A stretch of DNA of 64,000 bases from Flavobacteriales bacterium (GTDB taxonomy: Bacteria; Bacteroidota; Bacteroidia; Flavobacteriales_F; PHOS-HE28), in the NCBI GenBank assembly GCA_020635725.1, contig JACJZF010000006.1, positions 150,577 to 214,576 on the forward strand. The letters run 5' to 3'. The position numbers and the translations under genes are program-made. The notes beneath the pieces were generated by a model that was not told the DNA's origin, did not search any database, and worked only from the letters and a program-made list of their open reading frames with translations. Of this stretch, positions 24,622 to 34,286 are shown in pieces; position 1 is the stretch's first letter, and the number at the start of each line of letters is the position of its first letter.

Positions 24622-27345
24622 CTAAGGCATCTGCTCTGCTCTCACTGCCGTCGGTACCACGCCGCCGATGCTCTGCAGGATGATGTCGCGGTCGTTCGTT
24701 TCGCCGGTGTACTTGAGCTGTCCGTTCAGGTCGATATCGAGCGGGTCGTAGATCGCGGATACCACGTTCGTGGGGACCACGCCACCGATGGCCACAAGGA
24801 TCCGGTCACGATCGTTGTCCGAACCGACATATTTCACCACGCCATCCGCGTTGCCATCACCGGGCCATAGCACCATGCGACCGCCGAGCGAGGCGCGTGC
24901 ATTGGTGCCAAAGGTGGCTGTGGAGGATGATGTGAAGTCAACGACGGTCGTGTTCGGACCCAGGTTGAACCCGGTATTCGTCATGCAGCCCAAGTGGTTG
25001 CGATGGCGGATCGCGATGCGGTAGGGTCCTGCGGGCAGATCGAAGGCGAGCGGGGCAGTGCCGTTCGTTGCGGTAACATCACCATCGCGTTGAAGCAGGG
25101 CGCTACGCGTTGCGATCACGGCATAAGGAGCGTTGGTATTGCGCAGTTCGACCACCACCCAATCGACAATGGCGTCATCGCCGGTCACGGTGAACACCGC
25201 CAGTGTGGTCGCTTCGCCGCCACCGCCTCCCACATGGTCATAGCCCATCGCGGTGTATGGTTCGGTCAAAGGCAGCAACCCCGAGGCGCGCAGGCCATCG
25301 TTCATGCGCTGCGTGGCTTCGTCGTAGGGTCCGCCAATCAAGACGCGCGGCGAAAGGACCACCCCCGGTGAAGCCACGGTCAGCAAGCTGGGGTCGGTGA
25401 TCACCGGCGGGTTGTAGTCGAAGTAGATGTTGGCGATGTTCGTGAACGTTGTTCCCGGGCTGACCGGTTGGTGAGGCCTGATGCGGAAGCTCACAAAGCC
25501 ATGACTCAGTGGTTCGTTCGAGTTGCTATCCGGCAGTAGGATATTCGTGAAGATGAACTTGAGCGTGCCGTTCGAGGCCATGGACCGGGTGCAGGCGTGG
25601 GACGTTGGCCCCCAAAGCACGGTGGCGGGATCCAATGTCGCGGGCAGCGTATCGGTGATCAATACGTTGAAGGCGGTATCCGTACCCGTGTTCTGGAAAC
25701 GGATGGTGTAGTCGATCCATTCGTCCTGTCCGATCAGGTAGGTCGTGCCAGAGCCACTGGAGGTCCGTGCGAGCTTGTCATTCGGATCAAAGCTTCCGGT
25801 AACGAGCTGCTGGCTGATCGCGGTGTTGTTTGACAGGTCCACATCGGTGTTGGCCGTGGTCAGCGTGGCGGTGGTGGTCAGGGTCGATCCGATAAGGCCA
25901 ACGTCCGGCAGGACGCGCATGCGGAGCCGTACTTCCCGGTGCTGGAAGGCACTCGTCATGGCAAGGTTCCAGGTGTAGGTATTGCCTGCGGCGACGCCGC
26001 CGCTCGTCATGCTCACGAAGGTGAGCGCAGGATCGACCTGCACGGTCAATGTGGTCGCGCCCGTGGTCGCTGTGGTCAGGTTGTCAATGTCGATGGCATA
26101 GAGGATCTCGAAGCCGGGTCGTGCCGGACCGTTGGCCATGAGCACGCGGGCATCCAAGGGCATGCCACCGGTGCAGCTGATGTTACGGTTCGTGAGGGAG
26201 GCCGCGGCCACGGTCACGTTGAGCGGGCAGCTTTGCTCCACCACCGGGTGCTGCTCCGCGAACTGATAGGTTCCATAGGGCAGGTTCACCGCGTAGGTGC
26301 CAGTAGGGCCGGTGGAGGTATAGTAGGGCCCAGGAGTGATCTCGATGACGGTGCTGGGTACGTTGTTCTCTCCGCTGTTGTAGGCGCAGTTCGCATTGTT
26401 ATCGATGTGAACGCGGCCACTGACCAGGCCACAGGTGGTGCCGAGGTCGGGAACAACGAACGAGATGGAATCGGAGCACGGGGCTTGAATGTCCTCGCGA
26501 AGGCCGAATACATCGACATCGCTCACGACCCAATAGGTCCCTGGTGCGAGCCCCGTGTATTGATGTGAGGCGCTGGTCTCATACTCGTAGGTCAGGTAGT
26601 CACAAACCCCGGTGTAAGGCTGGTGGGCGCTGTTCTTCAATCGTATCCTGAAGGGTGCCGCGACGGGAACGTTGATGCTCAAACTGGCCGAACCGATGGC
26701 GCCATTGGAGCATGATCCGGTCACATCCACGATCTGCAGCGTAGGCAGGGAGATGGGTTGGGGGACCTGAAAGAGGAAGGATCCGGGACAACCGCTACCA
26801 TCCTCGTAGTTCACAGTAACGCTCGATCCAGCCGGTGCATCGACACCGACCATGTAATAGGCGTACCACGAGCAGGCCTGTGGCCATTCGCCATAGCTGG
26901 TCGTATAGCCTGGTGCCAGGAAGGTGTACGGCCCCGGACCGTGTTGGGTCCCGGTCATCGGGTCGGGCGGCATGCCATTCTCGGTACCGGCCCAGAAGAC
27001 CACGAAGGGTTGCATGCCGTTGCAGTAGCTCTGTTCAACTACGGTGGAATACGGATAGGCGCTCAGTGCCAACACCTCGGCCTGCCCTGTTGCTGTAGTG
27101 CCAACGGCATCGGTCACGGTTACGGAATAGATCCCCGCACCAAGCCCGTTCTGCGACTGTTCGGTACTTCCGTTGTTCCACAAGTATGAATAAGGAGGAA
27201 CACCGCCACTAGGGCTTGCCGATACGCCTCCCAGCATGTTCTGGCAGATCTGGTTGCCGAATGCGGAAACGGAGAGCGTGAGCGCGTGGGCGTTCCAATT
27301 GAAGCACAGGCAGAGCAGCAGTGCCAGGAGGTGGTGGCGTTTCAT
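24622..27345 (-). CDS. SprB-repeat/DUF7619-type surface protein with a duplicated NDRD-type C-terminus
   Basis: A protein of 907 residues. Signal peptide MKRHHLLALLLCLCFNWNAH; SprB-like repeat at ~30-95 (SGGVPPYSYLWNNGSTEQ, GAGIYSVTVTDAVG); a carboxypeptidase-regulatory/SdrD-like domain at ~302 (CGLVSGRVHIDNNANC); a DUF11-like beta domain; and at ~515-650 the DUF7619-type block GSFDPNDKLA, DEWIDYTIRFQNTGTDTAF, NIYFDYNPPVITDPS. Instead of a type A sorting domain it ends in two repeats, GDGNADGVVKYVGSDNDRD-x6-IGGVVPT and LDIDLNGQLKYTGETNDRD-x5-IGGVVPT, preceded by a Gly-rich HVGGGGGEATTL segment. The repeats have D-x-N/D-x-D-G features like EF-hand or dockerin loops. It is probably still a T9SS or outer-membrane protein, but with another kind of C-terminal signal. 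It is the last gene of a four-paralog series, 160 bp after the previous stop. Confidence 0.85.
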   Translation of the reverse strand: MKRHHLLALLLCLCFNWNAHALTLSVSAFGNQICQNMLGGVSASPSGGVPPYSYLWNNGSTEQSQNGLGAGIYSVTVTDAVGTTATGQAEVLALSAYPYSTVVEQSYCNGMQPFVVFWAGTENGMPPDPMTGTQHGPGPYTFLAPGYTTSYGEWPQACSWYAYYMVGVDAPAGSSVTVNYEDGSGCPGSFLFQVPQPISLPTLQIVDVTGSCSNGAIGSASLSINVPVAAPFRIRLKNSAHQPYTGVCDYLTYEYETSASHQYTGLAPGTYWVVSDVDVFGLREDIQAPCSDSISFVVPDLGTTCGLVSGRVHIDNNANCAYNSGENNVPSTVIEITPGPYYTSTGPTGTYAVNLPYGTYQFAEQHPVVEQSCPLNVTVAAASLTNRNISCTGGMPLDARVLMANGPARPGFEILYAIDIDNLTTATTGATTLTVQVDPALTFVSMTSGGVAAGNTYTWNLAMTSAFQHREVRLRMRVLPDVGLIGSTLTTTATLTTANTDVDLSNNTAISQQLVTGSFDPNDKLARTSSGSGTTYLIGQDEWIDYTIRFQNTGTDTAFNVLITDTLPATLDPATVLWGPTSHACTRSMASNGTLKFIFTNILLPDSNSNEPLSHGFVSFRIRPHQPVSPGTTFTNIANIYFDYNPPVITDPSLLTVASPGVVLSPRVLIGGPYDEATQRMNDGLRASGLLPLTEPYTAMGYDHVGGGGGEATTLAVFTVTGDDAIVDWVVVELRNTNAPYAVIATRSALLQRDGDVTATNGTAPLAFDLPAGPYRIAIRHRNHLGCMTNTGFNLGPNTTVVDFTSSSTATFGTNARASLGGRMVLWPGDGNADGVVKYVGSDNDRDRILVAIGGVVPTNVVSAIYDPLDIDLNGQLKYTGETNDRDIILQSIGGVVPTAVRAEQMP

Positions 27346-27505
27346 GAAGGATAGGTAGGTGGTGGGTCGTTCACCATACAGGAACTAGGGTCGGAATGGG
27401 TCGGTTAAAGAGCACTGCTCAGTGGTGCTGTGGATTAAGGTCAATGGCATTCAGGGGTCACGTCCGATCCGGGCATTGGATGAGCGGTCCATGGTGCTGA
27501 AGTGA

Positions 27506-29707
27506 TCATTGCTTCACGAAGCGGGCTTGTCCTTCCGGTGCGCGGATGAGGTAGGTGCCGGGCGCAAGGGAGCGGATGTCCAGTTGCGCAGCGGTGCCCG
27601 ACCAACGCAAAGGGGCTTTGATGAAGCGGCTATCGATCGCAAGCACATGGATGCTCGACAGCGATTCGTTGGAGATACCGCGCAAGATGACCTGGTCCGT
27701 GGCTGGGTTCGGTGAGATTTGTAGAGTCGGAGACGTGATGTCGTTGATACTCGTGCTGAACTCGGCCACCAGCACGCTCGGCTCCGTGATCACCGGCGGG
27801 TTGAAATCGAAGTAGATGTTGGCGGTGTTCGCGATCAAAGTTCCGGGCAGTGTTGGCGCTTTTGGACGTATCCGGAACTGCACCGCTCCATGGCTGTGTG
27901 GCTCGTTCGTGTTACTGTCGGGCAACAGGATGTCATCGAAGTGAAAGCGCAGTACGTCACCATAGCCGAGTTCCCATCGCATGGGATGAGAAGCAGCGCC
28001 CACTTGCAGGCTCGCGGGATCGAGCGATGCGGCCAGGGTATCGGTGATCACCACTTGGAATGCGGTATCCGTTCCCGTGTTCTGGAATCGTATGGTGTAG
28101 TCGATCCATTCGTCCTGATCGATGAAGTAGAGTTCATCGCTGGCCTGGGTGCTCGTTGAGGCCAGTTTGTCGTTGGGGTCGTAGCTGCCGGTGACCACCG
28201 TGCTGTACGACGCTACATTGTTGCTGGGATCCAGGTCCAGGTTGGAGGAGGTGAGGGTCAGGCCACTGGTAAGCATGGTGCCGATCAGCGCCACGTCGGC
28301 CGGTACCATCACCTGCACCGAGAACGCGTGCGAATTGTAGGGTAGAACGTCCGACAATTCCCAAACCACGCTTCCGGTGTTGATCATGCTCGGCGTTGGG
28401 GAAGCACTCAGGACCGTGGTGATCGGATCGGCGGTGAACGTGGCGGTCACATTGCCACTTGCCCCATAGTTGATGTTGTTGGCATGCAGATAATACGTCA
28501 ATACGAAGCCGGGCCGGGCTGGACTGCTTGTGAGCCACGCGTGCAGGTCGGGTGCTGGGCCGGCCGTTCCAATGACCGGCACATCCAACTGCTCTGGGGT
28601 GCCGAGAGAGCTGATCGTCGCCCCTGCGGGACACACCGGCAGCAGCGCCGGGTTCGCGGGCTGTATGGTGTAGCTGCCCAGGGGAAGGTTCGCCGTGTAT
28701 TGTCCAGAGAGATCCGTGCTCACGTATCGGGGACCAGGTTCGACCACGAGTATCTGATAGCCTGCACTGAGATCTCCGGAACTGATGCTGCAGTCCTCAT
28801 CCGCATCGATGTACATCGTACCCGACAGCACGCCGCAGTCGGGTCCTTCGTCCGGGATCACCACGTAAATGGAATCAGCGCACTGTGCGGCAGGCAGGTA
28901 ATCCCAATTGAAGCTGTTGGGCCCCGGCGTACGCGTATTCTGAACCAACCAGTAGCCACCCGGGTCAAGGTCTTGGAACACTTCCTCCTGATCCAAGCCG
29001 GTATCCCAATAGGTCGTATTGTCGGGTCCGTGCAGGCTGGCGAAGCTTCCACCTGTTCGGAACACGGTGATCGAGCCGTTGCCGTTCGGTCCGCACGAAG
29101 GGGCTGCCTCCACGCTGGTCCATTCTGGCCACTCGATGGGGTCTCCAGCGATATCCCCGTACAGCGTGCCCACACATCCTGTGGCATCCGTGAAACTCAC
29201 GGTGACCGGTCCAGGACCTTCATGCACGAGGTATCCGTTACCTACCCAGGAAGGCACCGCGGCGGGGTCGAAGAAGGGCGTGCTGGACGCATCGATCGAC
29301 AGCGGGAATGCACTGCTGAGATCATTGGTGTACGGGTCACCGCCGATCGTGAAATACTGGGCGGAAACAAACCCGTACGGTGCCTGCCCATCGCAGAGTA
29401 GATGTGTCCCCATGCCGATCTGTCCCCACTCCGGAAGTGCATCCAGGACGACTTCTGCCGTGGCCTGGTCCGCATTGACATCGGTGACGGTCACCGTGTA
29501 CGTTCCGGCGCTTAGGCCTTGGATCGATGGGAAATTGTCTCCCGTGTTCCAACTGTAGGTGTACGGCGAGACCCCGCCGTTGGCGACCGCGAAGAGGCTG
29601 CCGACCGGATGTCCGCAGATCGGTTGTTGCTGCACGACGATCTCCACCGAAATGGCCCGCAGGCTGCATGCGAGGAAGAACACGAGAGAGGTGCTGAACG
29701 CGCGCAT
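27506..29707 (-). CDS. T9SS surface protein with SprB-like repeat and DUF7619-type domain
   Basis: A protein of 733 residues. Signal peptide MRAFSTSLVFFLACSLRAIS; SprB-like repeat (NGGVSPYTYSWNTGDNFPS, LSAGTYTVTVTDVNADQ); SdrD-like domain at ~290 (CGVLSGTMYIDADEDC); DUF7619-type block from ~508 (GSYDPNDKLAS, DEWIDYTIRFQNTGTDTAF, LLPDSNTNEPHSHGAVQF, NIYFDFNPPVITEPSVLV); type A sorting domain (ISPNPATDQVILRG ... GQARFVKQ). ATG 29707 was chosen because the signal peptide starts there and it is 2 bp downstream of the preceding stop; the frame stays open to 29926 inside that gene. Role on the surface is unknown; SprB-type repeats are known from Flavobacterium gliding adhesins, but one repeat does not establish that. 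Confidence 0.88.
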   Translation of the reverse strand: MRAFSTSLVFFLACSLRAISVEIVVQQQPICGHPVGSLFAVANGGVSPYTYSWNTGDNFPSIQGLSAGTYTVTVTDVNADQATAEVVLDALPEWGQIGMGTHLLCDGQAPYGFVSAQYFTIGGDPYTNDLSSAFPLSIDASSTPFFDPAAVPSWVGNGYLVHEGPGPVTVSFTDATGCVGTLYGDIAGDPIEWPEWTSVEAAPSCGPNGNGSITVFRTGGSFASLHGPDNTTYWDTGLDQEEVFQDLDPGGYWLVQNTRTPGPNSFNWDYLPAAQCADSIYVVIPDEGPDCGVLSGTMYIDADEDCSISSGDLSAGYQILVVEPGPRYVSTDLSGQYTANLPLGSYTIQPANPALLPVCPAGATISSLGTPEQLDVPVIGTAGPAPDLHAWLTSSPARPGFVLTYYLHANNINYGASGNVTATFTADPITTVLSASPTPSMINTGSVVWELSDVLPYNSHAFSVQVMVPADVALIGTMLTSGLTLTSSNLDLDPSNNVASYSTVVTGSYDPNDKLASTSTQASDELYFIDQDEWIDYTIRFQNTGTDTAFQVVITDTLAASLDPASLQVGAASHPMRWELGYGDVLRFHFDDILLPDSNTNEPHSHGAVQFRIRPKAPTLPGTLIANTANIYFDFNPPVITEPSVLVAEFSTSINDITSPTLQISPNPATDQVILRGISNESLSSIHVLAIDSRFIKAPLRWSGTAAQLDIRSLAPGTYLIRAPEGQARFVKQ

Positions 29708-29709
29708 GG

Positions 29710-31896
29710 CTATTGTTTGATGATGTGAAGCCGTTGGACGGATCGATCTGATAAGGAGCCCATCAGGAGGTACACACCGGAGGGAAGATCCTGAAGGTCG
29801 ATGGTGGTACTCATCGCGTCCACCGCGTATTCCGCCACGGAACGACCATCCGCAGCGAGCAACAGGAGCCCTTGCACCGGGATCGGGGAGGTGACCTTCA
29901 CAAGACCCGTGGTCGGTACAGGCCATGCGCGCATGATCGTCGAAGGAAGTTCTTCCACACCCGTGCTGAACTCCGCCACCACCATGCTCGGCTCGGTGAT
30001 CACCGGCGGGTTGAAATCGAAATAGATGTTGGCGATGTTCGGCACCATGGTGCCCGGTAGCACCGGCTCATGCAGCTTCATCCGGAAGCTGGTCAGGCCA
30101 TGGCTCGCCGCTTCGTTCACGTTGCTGTCGGGCAACAGGATGTCCGTGAAGGTCCACTGCACCACGCGCCCCGGCCTGAAGTCAACCGTGCATGGATGCG
30201 AGCAGGCGCCCTGCTCGAAGCTGGCCATGTCCAGGGTTGCATCCAGCGTATCGGTGATCACTACCGTGAAGGCGGTATCGGTGCCGGTATTCTGGAAGCG
30301 GATGGTGTAGTCCAGCCATTCATCCACGCCGATCTGGTAGAGCCCCTCTATGTTTCCGCTGCTGGTGATCACCACCTTCTCGTTGGGGTCGAAGCTGCCG
30401 GTCACGATGCTCGTGCGCTGCGCGGGGTTGTTGGTCAGCGTTGCTTCAGGCAGCGTGTTGCTGGCGACGAACGTGGTGCTGAGCGCGGAACCGAGAGGCG
30501 TGCTCACAGGCACATCGAAATGGGCCTGTAGTTGGGAGATGTGGAACGAATCGAATGCGGGAAGCTCCCACGTGATCATGTTGCCTGAAACGGTGCTGGG
30601 CGATGGCTGCGCGCTGGTGTAGATCAGCGCCGGGTCGAAGGAGCAGGTCACGGTGACGGGGCCGCTTTGTTGCGGGGATAGGTTGCGCACCTTGGCAACT
30701 AGCGCGAAGTCGAATCCCGGGCGTGCAGGTGTGGTGGTGAATCGCATGTCCAGGTCCAAGGGCACGGTGCTTCCGTTCGCCAGATCGATGTTCACCGCTG
30801 CGGTGCTCATGCTGAATGGCACGGGCAGCGCGGCCGGACAGATGGGCACCAGGCTCGCGTCGGACTGCGCAAGGGTATAGTTCCCGTTGGGCAGATTCAG
30901 CGAGTAGCTGCCATCGTCGTGCGTGATGGTGTAAAGGCCACCTGGCTCCACCTGCAGCACGCTGCCTGGTATGCCCACCTCGTTCACATCCTGCACGCAG
31001 TCGCCGTCGGCATCGTACCAGCTGGTGCCGGTCAAGGTGTTGCAGTTCGGTCCCAGATCCGGTATCACGATCACATCCGAATGCGCGCATTGCGAGAGGT
31101 TCCAATGAGTCAGTAGATTGTACGTGCCAGCGACCAGGTTGCTGAACAGATGCGTTCCGCTGCCGAAGCTGGTGTAGGTGGCCACCTCCGATCCGGCCAA
31201 TGACAAGGTCAGGTCCGCTTGGTATTGCGTAGGCATGCTGATCTGAAAACTGCCGCCGTTGCCGCCGGAGCAGGCGCCTTGGATCTGGCTGATCACCGGC
31301 TGGTCGGGGGTGCCGAGGCCATAGACCTCGAAGGTGGTGGTGCCCGAACAGCCCATGTCGTCGGTGAAGGTGTAGGTCACGGTCTCTCCGTAGCAGAAGT
31401 TGCCGAAGACCTGCTCACCGTAGGAAGTGAGACCCAGGAACGGGTTGTTGCCGGGGAAGGAATAGGTGAGATTCACGGTACCCGGTGGCAACCAGCTATC
31501 GTTGAATGCGAAGGCGCCATTGCACATGCCTTCGCAGGGTGCGGGCCCGTATCCGAGCAGCGGACCAGCACAGGACGCGCACCCTCCGGGTCCCGGTGGT
31601 AGCGCGCTCAGGTCCTGCACCCCTGCGCTCTGGCTCACCTGGGAGCCCACGTTGTCGGTCACCACCAGGGTATAGGTGCCGGCTTCAAGCGCATAGATGG
31701 AGTCAGCAGTGGAGGTGAAGCCTGCTGGGCCTGTCCACGAGTAGGTATAAGGCGGCACGCCACCCGAGGGTATGCCCCAGGCCGCACCGTTCACATTACC
31801 GCACGTCTCGGGAAGAGCGCCCATGGCCACCGAGAGGGCCTTCGTGCTCGATGCCGTGAGAACGAATAGTAGGGAGAGGAGAGCGCTTCGCGACAT
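29710..31896 (-). CDS. T9SS surface protein with SprB-like repeat and DUF7619-type domain
   Basis: A protein of 728 residues. Signal peptide MSRSALLSLLFVLTASSTKA; SprB-like repeat (SGGVPPYTYSWTGPAGFTS, LEAGTYTLVVTDNVGS); a Cys-containing stretch GGCASCAGPLLGYGPAPCEG; SdrD-like domain at ~283 (CNTLTGTSWYDADGDC); DUF7619-type block from ~498 (GSFDPNEKVVI, DEWLDYTIRFQNTGTDTAF, NIYFDFNPPVITEPSMVV); type A sorting domain (AWPVPTTGLVKVTS ... VQRLHIIKQ). An ATG at 31956 overlaps the previous stop as ATGA, but it would put twenty hydrophilic residues before the signal peptide, so ATG 31896 is preferred. The following gene starts 2 bp after its stop. It is cotranscribed with the flanking paralogs. Confidence 0.88.
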   Translation of the reverse strand: MSRSALLSLLFVLTASSTKALSVAMGALPETCGNVNGAAWGIPSGGVPPYTYSWTGPAGFTSTADSIYALEAGTYTLVVTDNVGSQVSQSAGVQDLSALPPGPGGCASCAGPLLGYGPAPCEGMCNGAFAFNDSWLPPGTVNLTYSFPGNNPFLGLTSYGEQVFGNFCYGETVTYTFTDDMGCSGTTTFEVYGLGTPDQPVISQIQGACSGGNGGSFQISMPTQYQADLTLSLAGSEVATYTSFGSGTHLFSNLVAGTYNLLTHWNLSQCAHSDVIVIPDLGPNCNTLTGTSWYDADGDCVQDVNEVGIPGSVLQVEPGGLYTITHDDGSYSLNLPNGNYTLAQSDASLVPICPAALPVPFSMSTAAVNIDLANGSTVPLDLDMRFTTTPARPGFDFALVAKVRNLSPQQSGPVTVTCSFDPALIYTSAQPSPSTVSGNMITWELPAFDSFHISQLQAHFDVPVSTPLGSALSTTFVASNTLPEATLTNNPAQRTSIVTGSFDPNEKVVITSSGNIEGLYQIGVDEWLDYTIRFQNTGTDTAFTVVITDTLDATLDMASFEQGACSHPCTVDFRPGRVVQWTFTDILLPDSNVNEAASHGLTSFRMKLHEPVLPGTMVPNIANIYFDFNPPVITEPSMVVAEFSTGVEELPSTIMRAWPVPTTGLVKVTSPIPVQGLLLLAADGRSVAEYAVDAMSTTIDLQDLPSGVYLLMGSLSDRSVQRLHIIKQ

Positions 31897-31952
31897 GTTC
31901 GTGGGATCAGGTGGTGGAGTGTTGGTGTTCTCGCGTGCCAGTGCTCGCCTGG

Positions 31953-34151
31953 TCATTGCCCGGTTACCGATAAGCGGTGCGTTCTCATCGTACCATCGGC
32001 CATCTGCGCTAGCACGGCATAGGTCCCTGCTGCCAGGCTGCTCGCATCCATCTCTGCCGTCGGTGCGTTCACATTGAGCGAGAGCGCCTGTCGGCCGTCC
32101 GCGCCGATGATTCGAAGACTGCGTATGGCCCCTTTCCGAACCGAGATGCGCACCGTGCCTGTGGCCGGGTTCGGGACCAGCATCAGATCCGCCACGGAAG
32201 GAACGCCAAGTCCCGTGCTGAATTCCGCCACCAGCACACTCGGCGCGGTGATCACCGGCTCATTGAAGTCGAAGAATATGTTGGCGGTGTTCGCTAGCAC
32301 AGTGCCGGCCACCATGTTCTGCGCAGGGCGTATGCGGAAGCTCACCATGCCATGGCTCGCCGCCTCGTTCACAGTGCTGTCCGGCAGCAAGATGTCCGTG
32401 AAGCGCCACTCCACAACGCGTTCAGGCTTGAATCCGATGCTGAATGGATGCGAGGCCCCACCTTGCTGGAAGGTGGACATGTCGAGTTCCGATGCCAGGG
32501 TATCGGTGATGACAACCGTGAAGGCCGTGTCCGTACCCGTGTTCTGGAATCGGATGGTGTAGTCGATCCACTCGTCCAGGCCGAGGAAGTAGAGCGACTC
32601 GCTCGAACGGCTGCTGGTGCGAGCCACCTTGTCGTTGGGGTCGTAGCTGCCTACGGCGAGTTGGTTCGCCGTGGCCTGGTCGTTCGCGGGTTCGGCATCG
32701 CCCAAGGTGTTCACCACGGTGAGCGTGCTGGTGATCGGCGTGCCGAGGAACATGGTTGCCGGCACCTGAACGAGCACCGTGAAGCCGGTCTGCTGCAAAG
32801 CCGTGAACGCGCCCAACTGCCAGGTGAGCGTGTTGCCAACGATGCTGGTGGGCGAAGGCGAAGCGTTCAGCAGCACGAGACCCGCGTCGATGACGAGGCT
32901 GATCGTGGTCGGGCCGCTGACCTGAGGGGAGAGGTTGCGGACGTGCCCCCAATACGTTCCCGTGAACCCCGGCCGCATCACCGTGGATTCCAGTTGCGCC
33001 GAGAGGTCCAGCGGTACCGTGCTGCTGTCCGCGAGATGAATCGTTACCGCGTTGAAGTTGATCGAGAATGGCGCAGGTGCTGTCACTGGACAGAGCTGAA
33101 TGAGGGAAGGGTCACTCTGCACGAGTGCGTAGGCGCCGTTGGTCAGGTCGATGGAGTAGGCTCCGACCTCATCGGTGATCGTGTACTGCGCGCCGGGCGC
33201 GACCTGGAGCACGGCATAAGGCACGCCCACTTCGCCGGGGTCCTGCACGCAATCCTGATCATTGTCGATGAAGACCGTGCCGCTCACCGATCCGCAGTCG
33301 GGTCCGAGATCCGGTATGGTGAAGCTGACCTGGTCATAGGGGTTCCCTTCGCACGGGTATGCCATGATGTACCCCAATGGGTCCCAATTGCGTGAGAAGA
33401 AATACGCTCCGGGTGGCAGGCTGGTGAAGGTGAGGGAATTCGGGGCGGAGAAGCCGCTGCCATAAGTTACCTGTGCCGCGTCGCTCAGGATGTACGACGG
33501 GCTGCCGATGAAGGAGCCGTCGTTGATGTTGCTGATGGTCACCGCGCCACCCGCGCCGCTGGTGCAGGATCCCTGCAGGTTCGATACCACCATGTTCGGA
33601 CCGCCGATGAGTTGCGGACCGATGATGGTCTCGTACAAGGTGCCCGTGCAGCCATTGGCGTCCGTCACCTCAATGGAGACCGTGTTGCCAGCAGGTGTGC
33701 CGAAGAAGACGAAGTAGGGGTCGCCCTGCGGGTCATACCCATCCGGTGGCGGATTGTAGGTGTACGGCGGCGTGCCATTGATTCCCCATTCGATCGACTG
33801 CACCTCACCGCTCATGGAGCCCACGCAGCTCGCGTGGCCATCCTGCGCGCTGGGCGGACAGCTCAGTGGAGCCACGGCCACGGTCCATTGCCCGAAAGCT
33901 TGATCGCTGTTCTCATCGGTAACGGTTACGCTGTAGGTGCCAGGTGCGAGGTTCACGAGATCCTCGGTGGTGGCCCCATTGCTCCATTGGAAGCTGTATG
34001 GACCCGTACCGCCTTGGATCCAGATGTCAATGGCTCCCGTGGAACCCACGCATGCCGAATGCTGCAGGTTGGCCAGGTTCACCGTGAATGCGTGAAGAGG
34101 GGCGCACACGTTCATAGCGAACAGCGATGCGACGATGGAGAGGTGCCTCAT
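31953..34151 (-). CDS. T9SS surface protein with SprB-like repeat and DUF7619-type domain
   Basis: A protein of 732 residues, first gene of the four-paralog series. Signal peptide MRHLSIVASLFAMNVCAPLH; SprB-like repeat (QGGTGPYSFQWSNGATTED, LAPGTYSVTVTDENSDQ); SdrD-like domain at ~284 (CGSVSGTVFIDNDQDC); DUF7619-type block from ~498 (GSYDPNDKVART, DEWIDYTIRFQNTGTDTAF, LLPDSTVNEAASHGMVSF, NIFFDFNEPVITAPSVLV); type A sorting domain (LVPNPATGTVRISV ... RTHRLSVTGQ). ATG 34151 was chosen by the signal peptide; the frame continues to 34205. It has 'EPVITAP' where the others have 'PPVITEP' or 'PPVITDP'. Transcription probably starts in the 135 bp between this gene and the transporter gene stop at 34287. 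Confidence 0.88.
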   Translation of the reverse strand: MRHLSIVASLFAMNVCAPLHAFTVNLANLQHSACVGSTGAIDIWIQGGTGPYSFQWSNGATTEDLVNLAPGTYSVTVTDENSDQAFGQWTVAVAPLSCPPSAQDGHASCVGSMSGEVQSIEWGINGTPPYTYNPPPDGYDPQGDPYFVFFGTPAGNTVSIEVTDANGCTGTLYETIIGPQLIGGPNMVVSNLQGSCTSGAGGAVTISNINDGSFIGSPSYILSDAAQVTYGSGFSAPNSLTFTSLPPGAYFFSRNWDPLGYIMAYPCEGNPYDQVSFTIPDLGPDCGSVSGTVFIDNDQDCVQDPGEVGVPYAVLQVAPGAQYTITDEVGAYSIDLTNGAYALVQSDPSLIQLCPVTAPAPFSINFNAVTIHLADSSTVPLDLSAQLESTVMRPGFTGTYWGHVRNLSPQVSGPTTISLVIDAGLVLLNASPSPTSIVGNTLTWQLGAFTALQQTGFTVLVQVPATMFLGTPITSTLTVVNTLGDAEPANDQATANQLAVGSYDPNDKVARTSSRSSESLYFLGLDEWIDYTIRFQNTGTDTAFTVVITDTLASELDMSTFQQGGASHPFSIGFKPERVVEWRFTDILLPDSTVNEAASHGMVSFRIRPAQNMVAGTVLANTANIFFDFNEPVITAPSVLVAEFSTGLGVPSVADLMLVPNPATGTVRISVRKGAIRSLRIIGADGRQALSLNVNAPTAEMDASSLAAGTYAVLAQMADGTMRTHRLSVTGQ

Positions 34152-34286
34152 GGCTGTGCGCGTTACAGGTAATAAAATCCCGAATGAGGGAACCCAAGGC
34201 TTCAAGCGGTGCCCATCCTTTCAGTGTGGACGTGCGCCGGTGTCCCCGGTTGTCCCGAAGGTGATGATTCCTTCTGATAATCAGTG

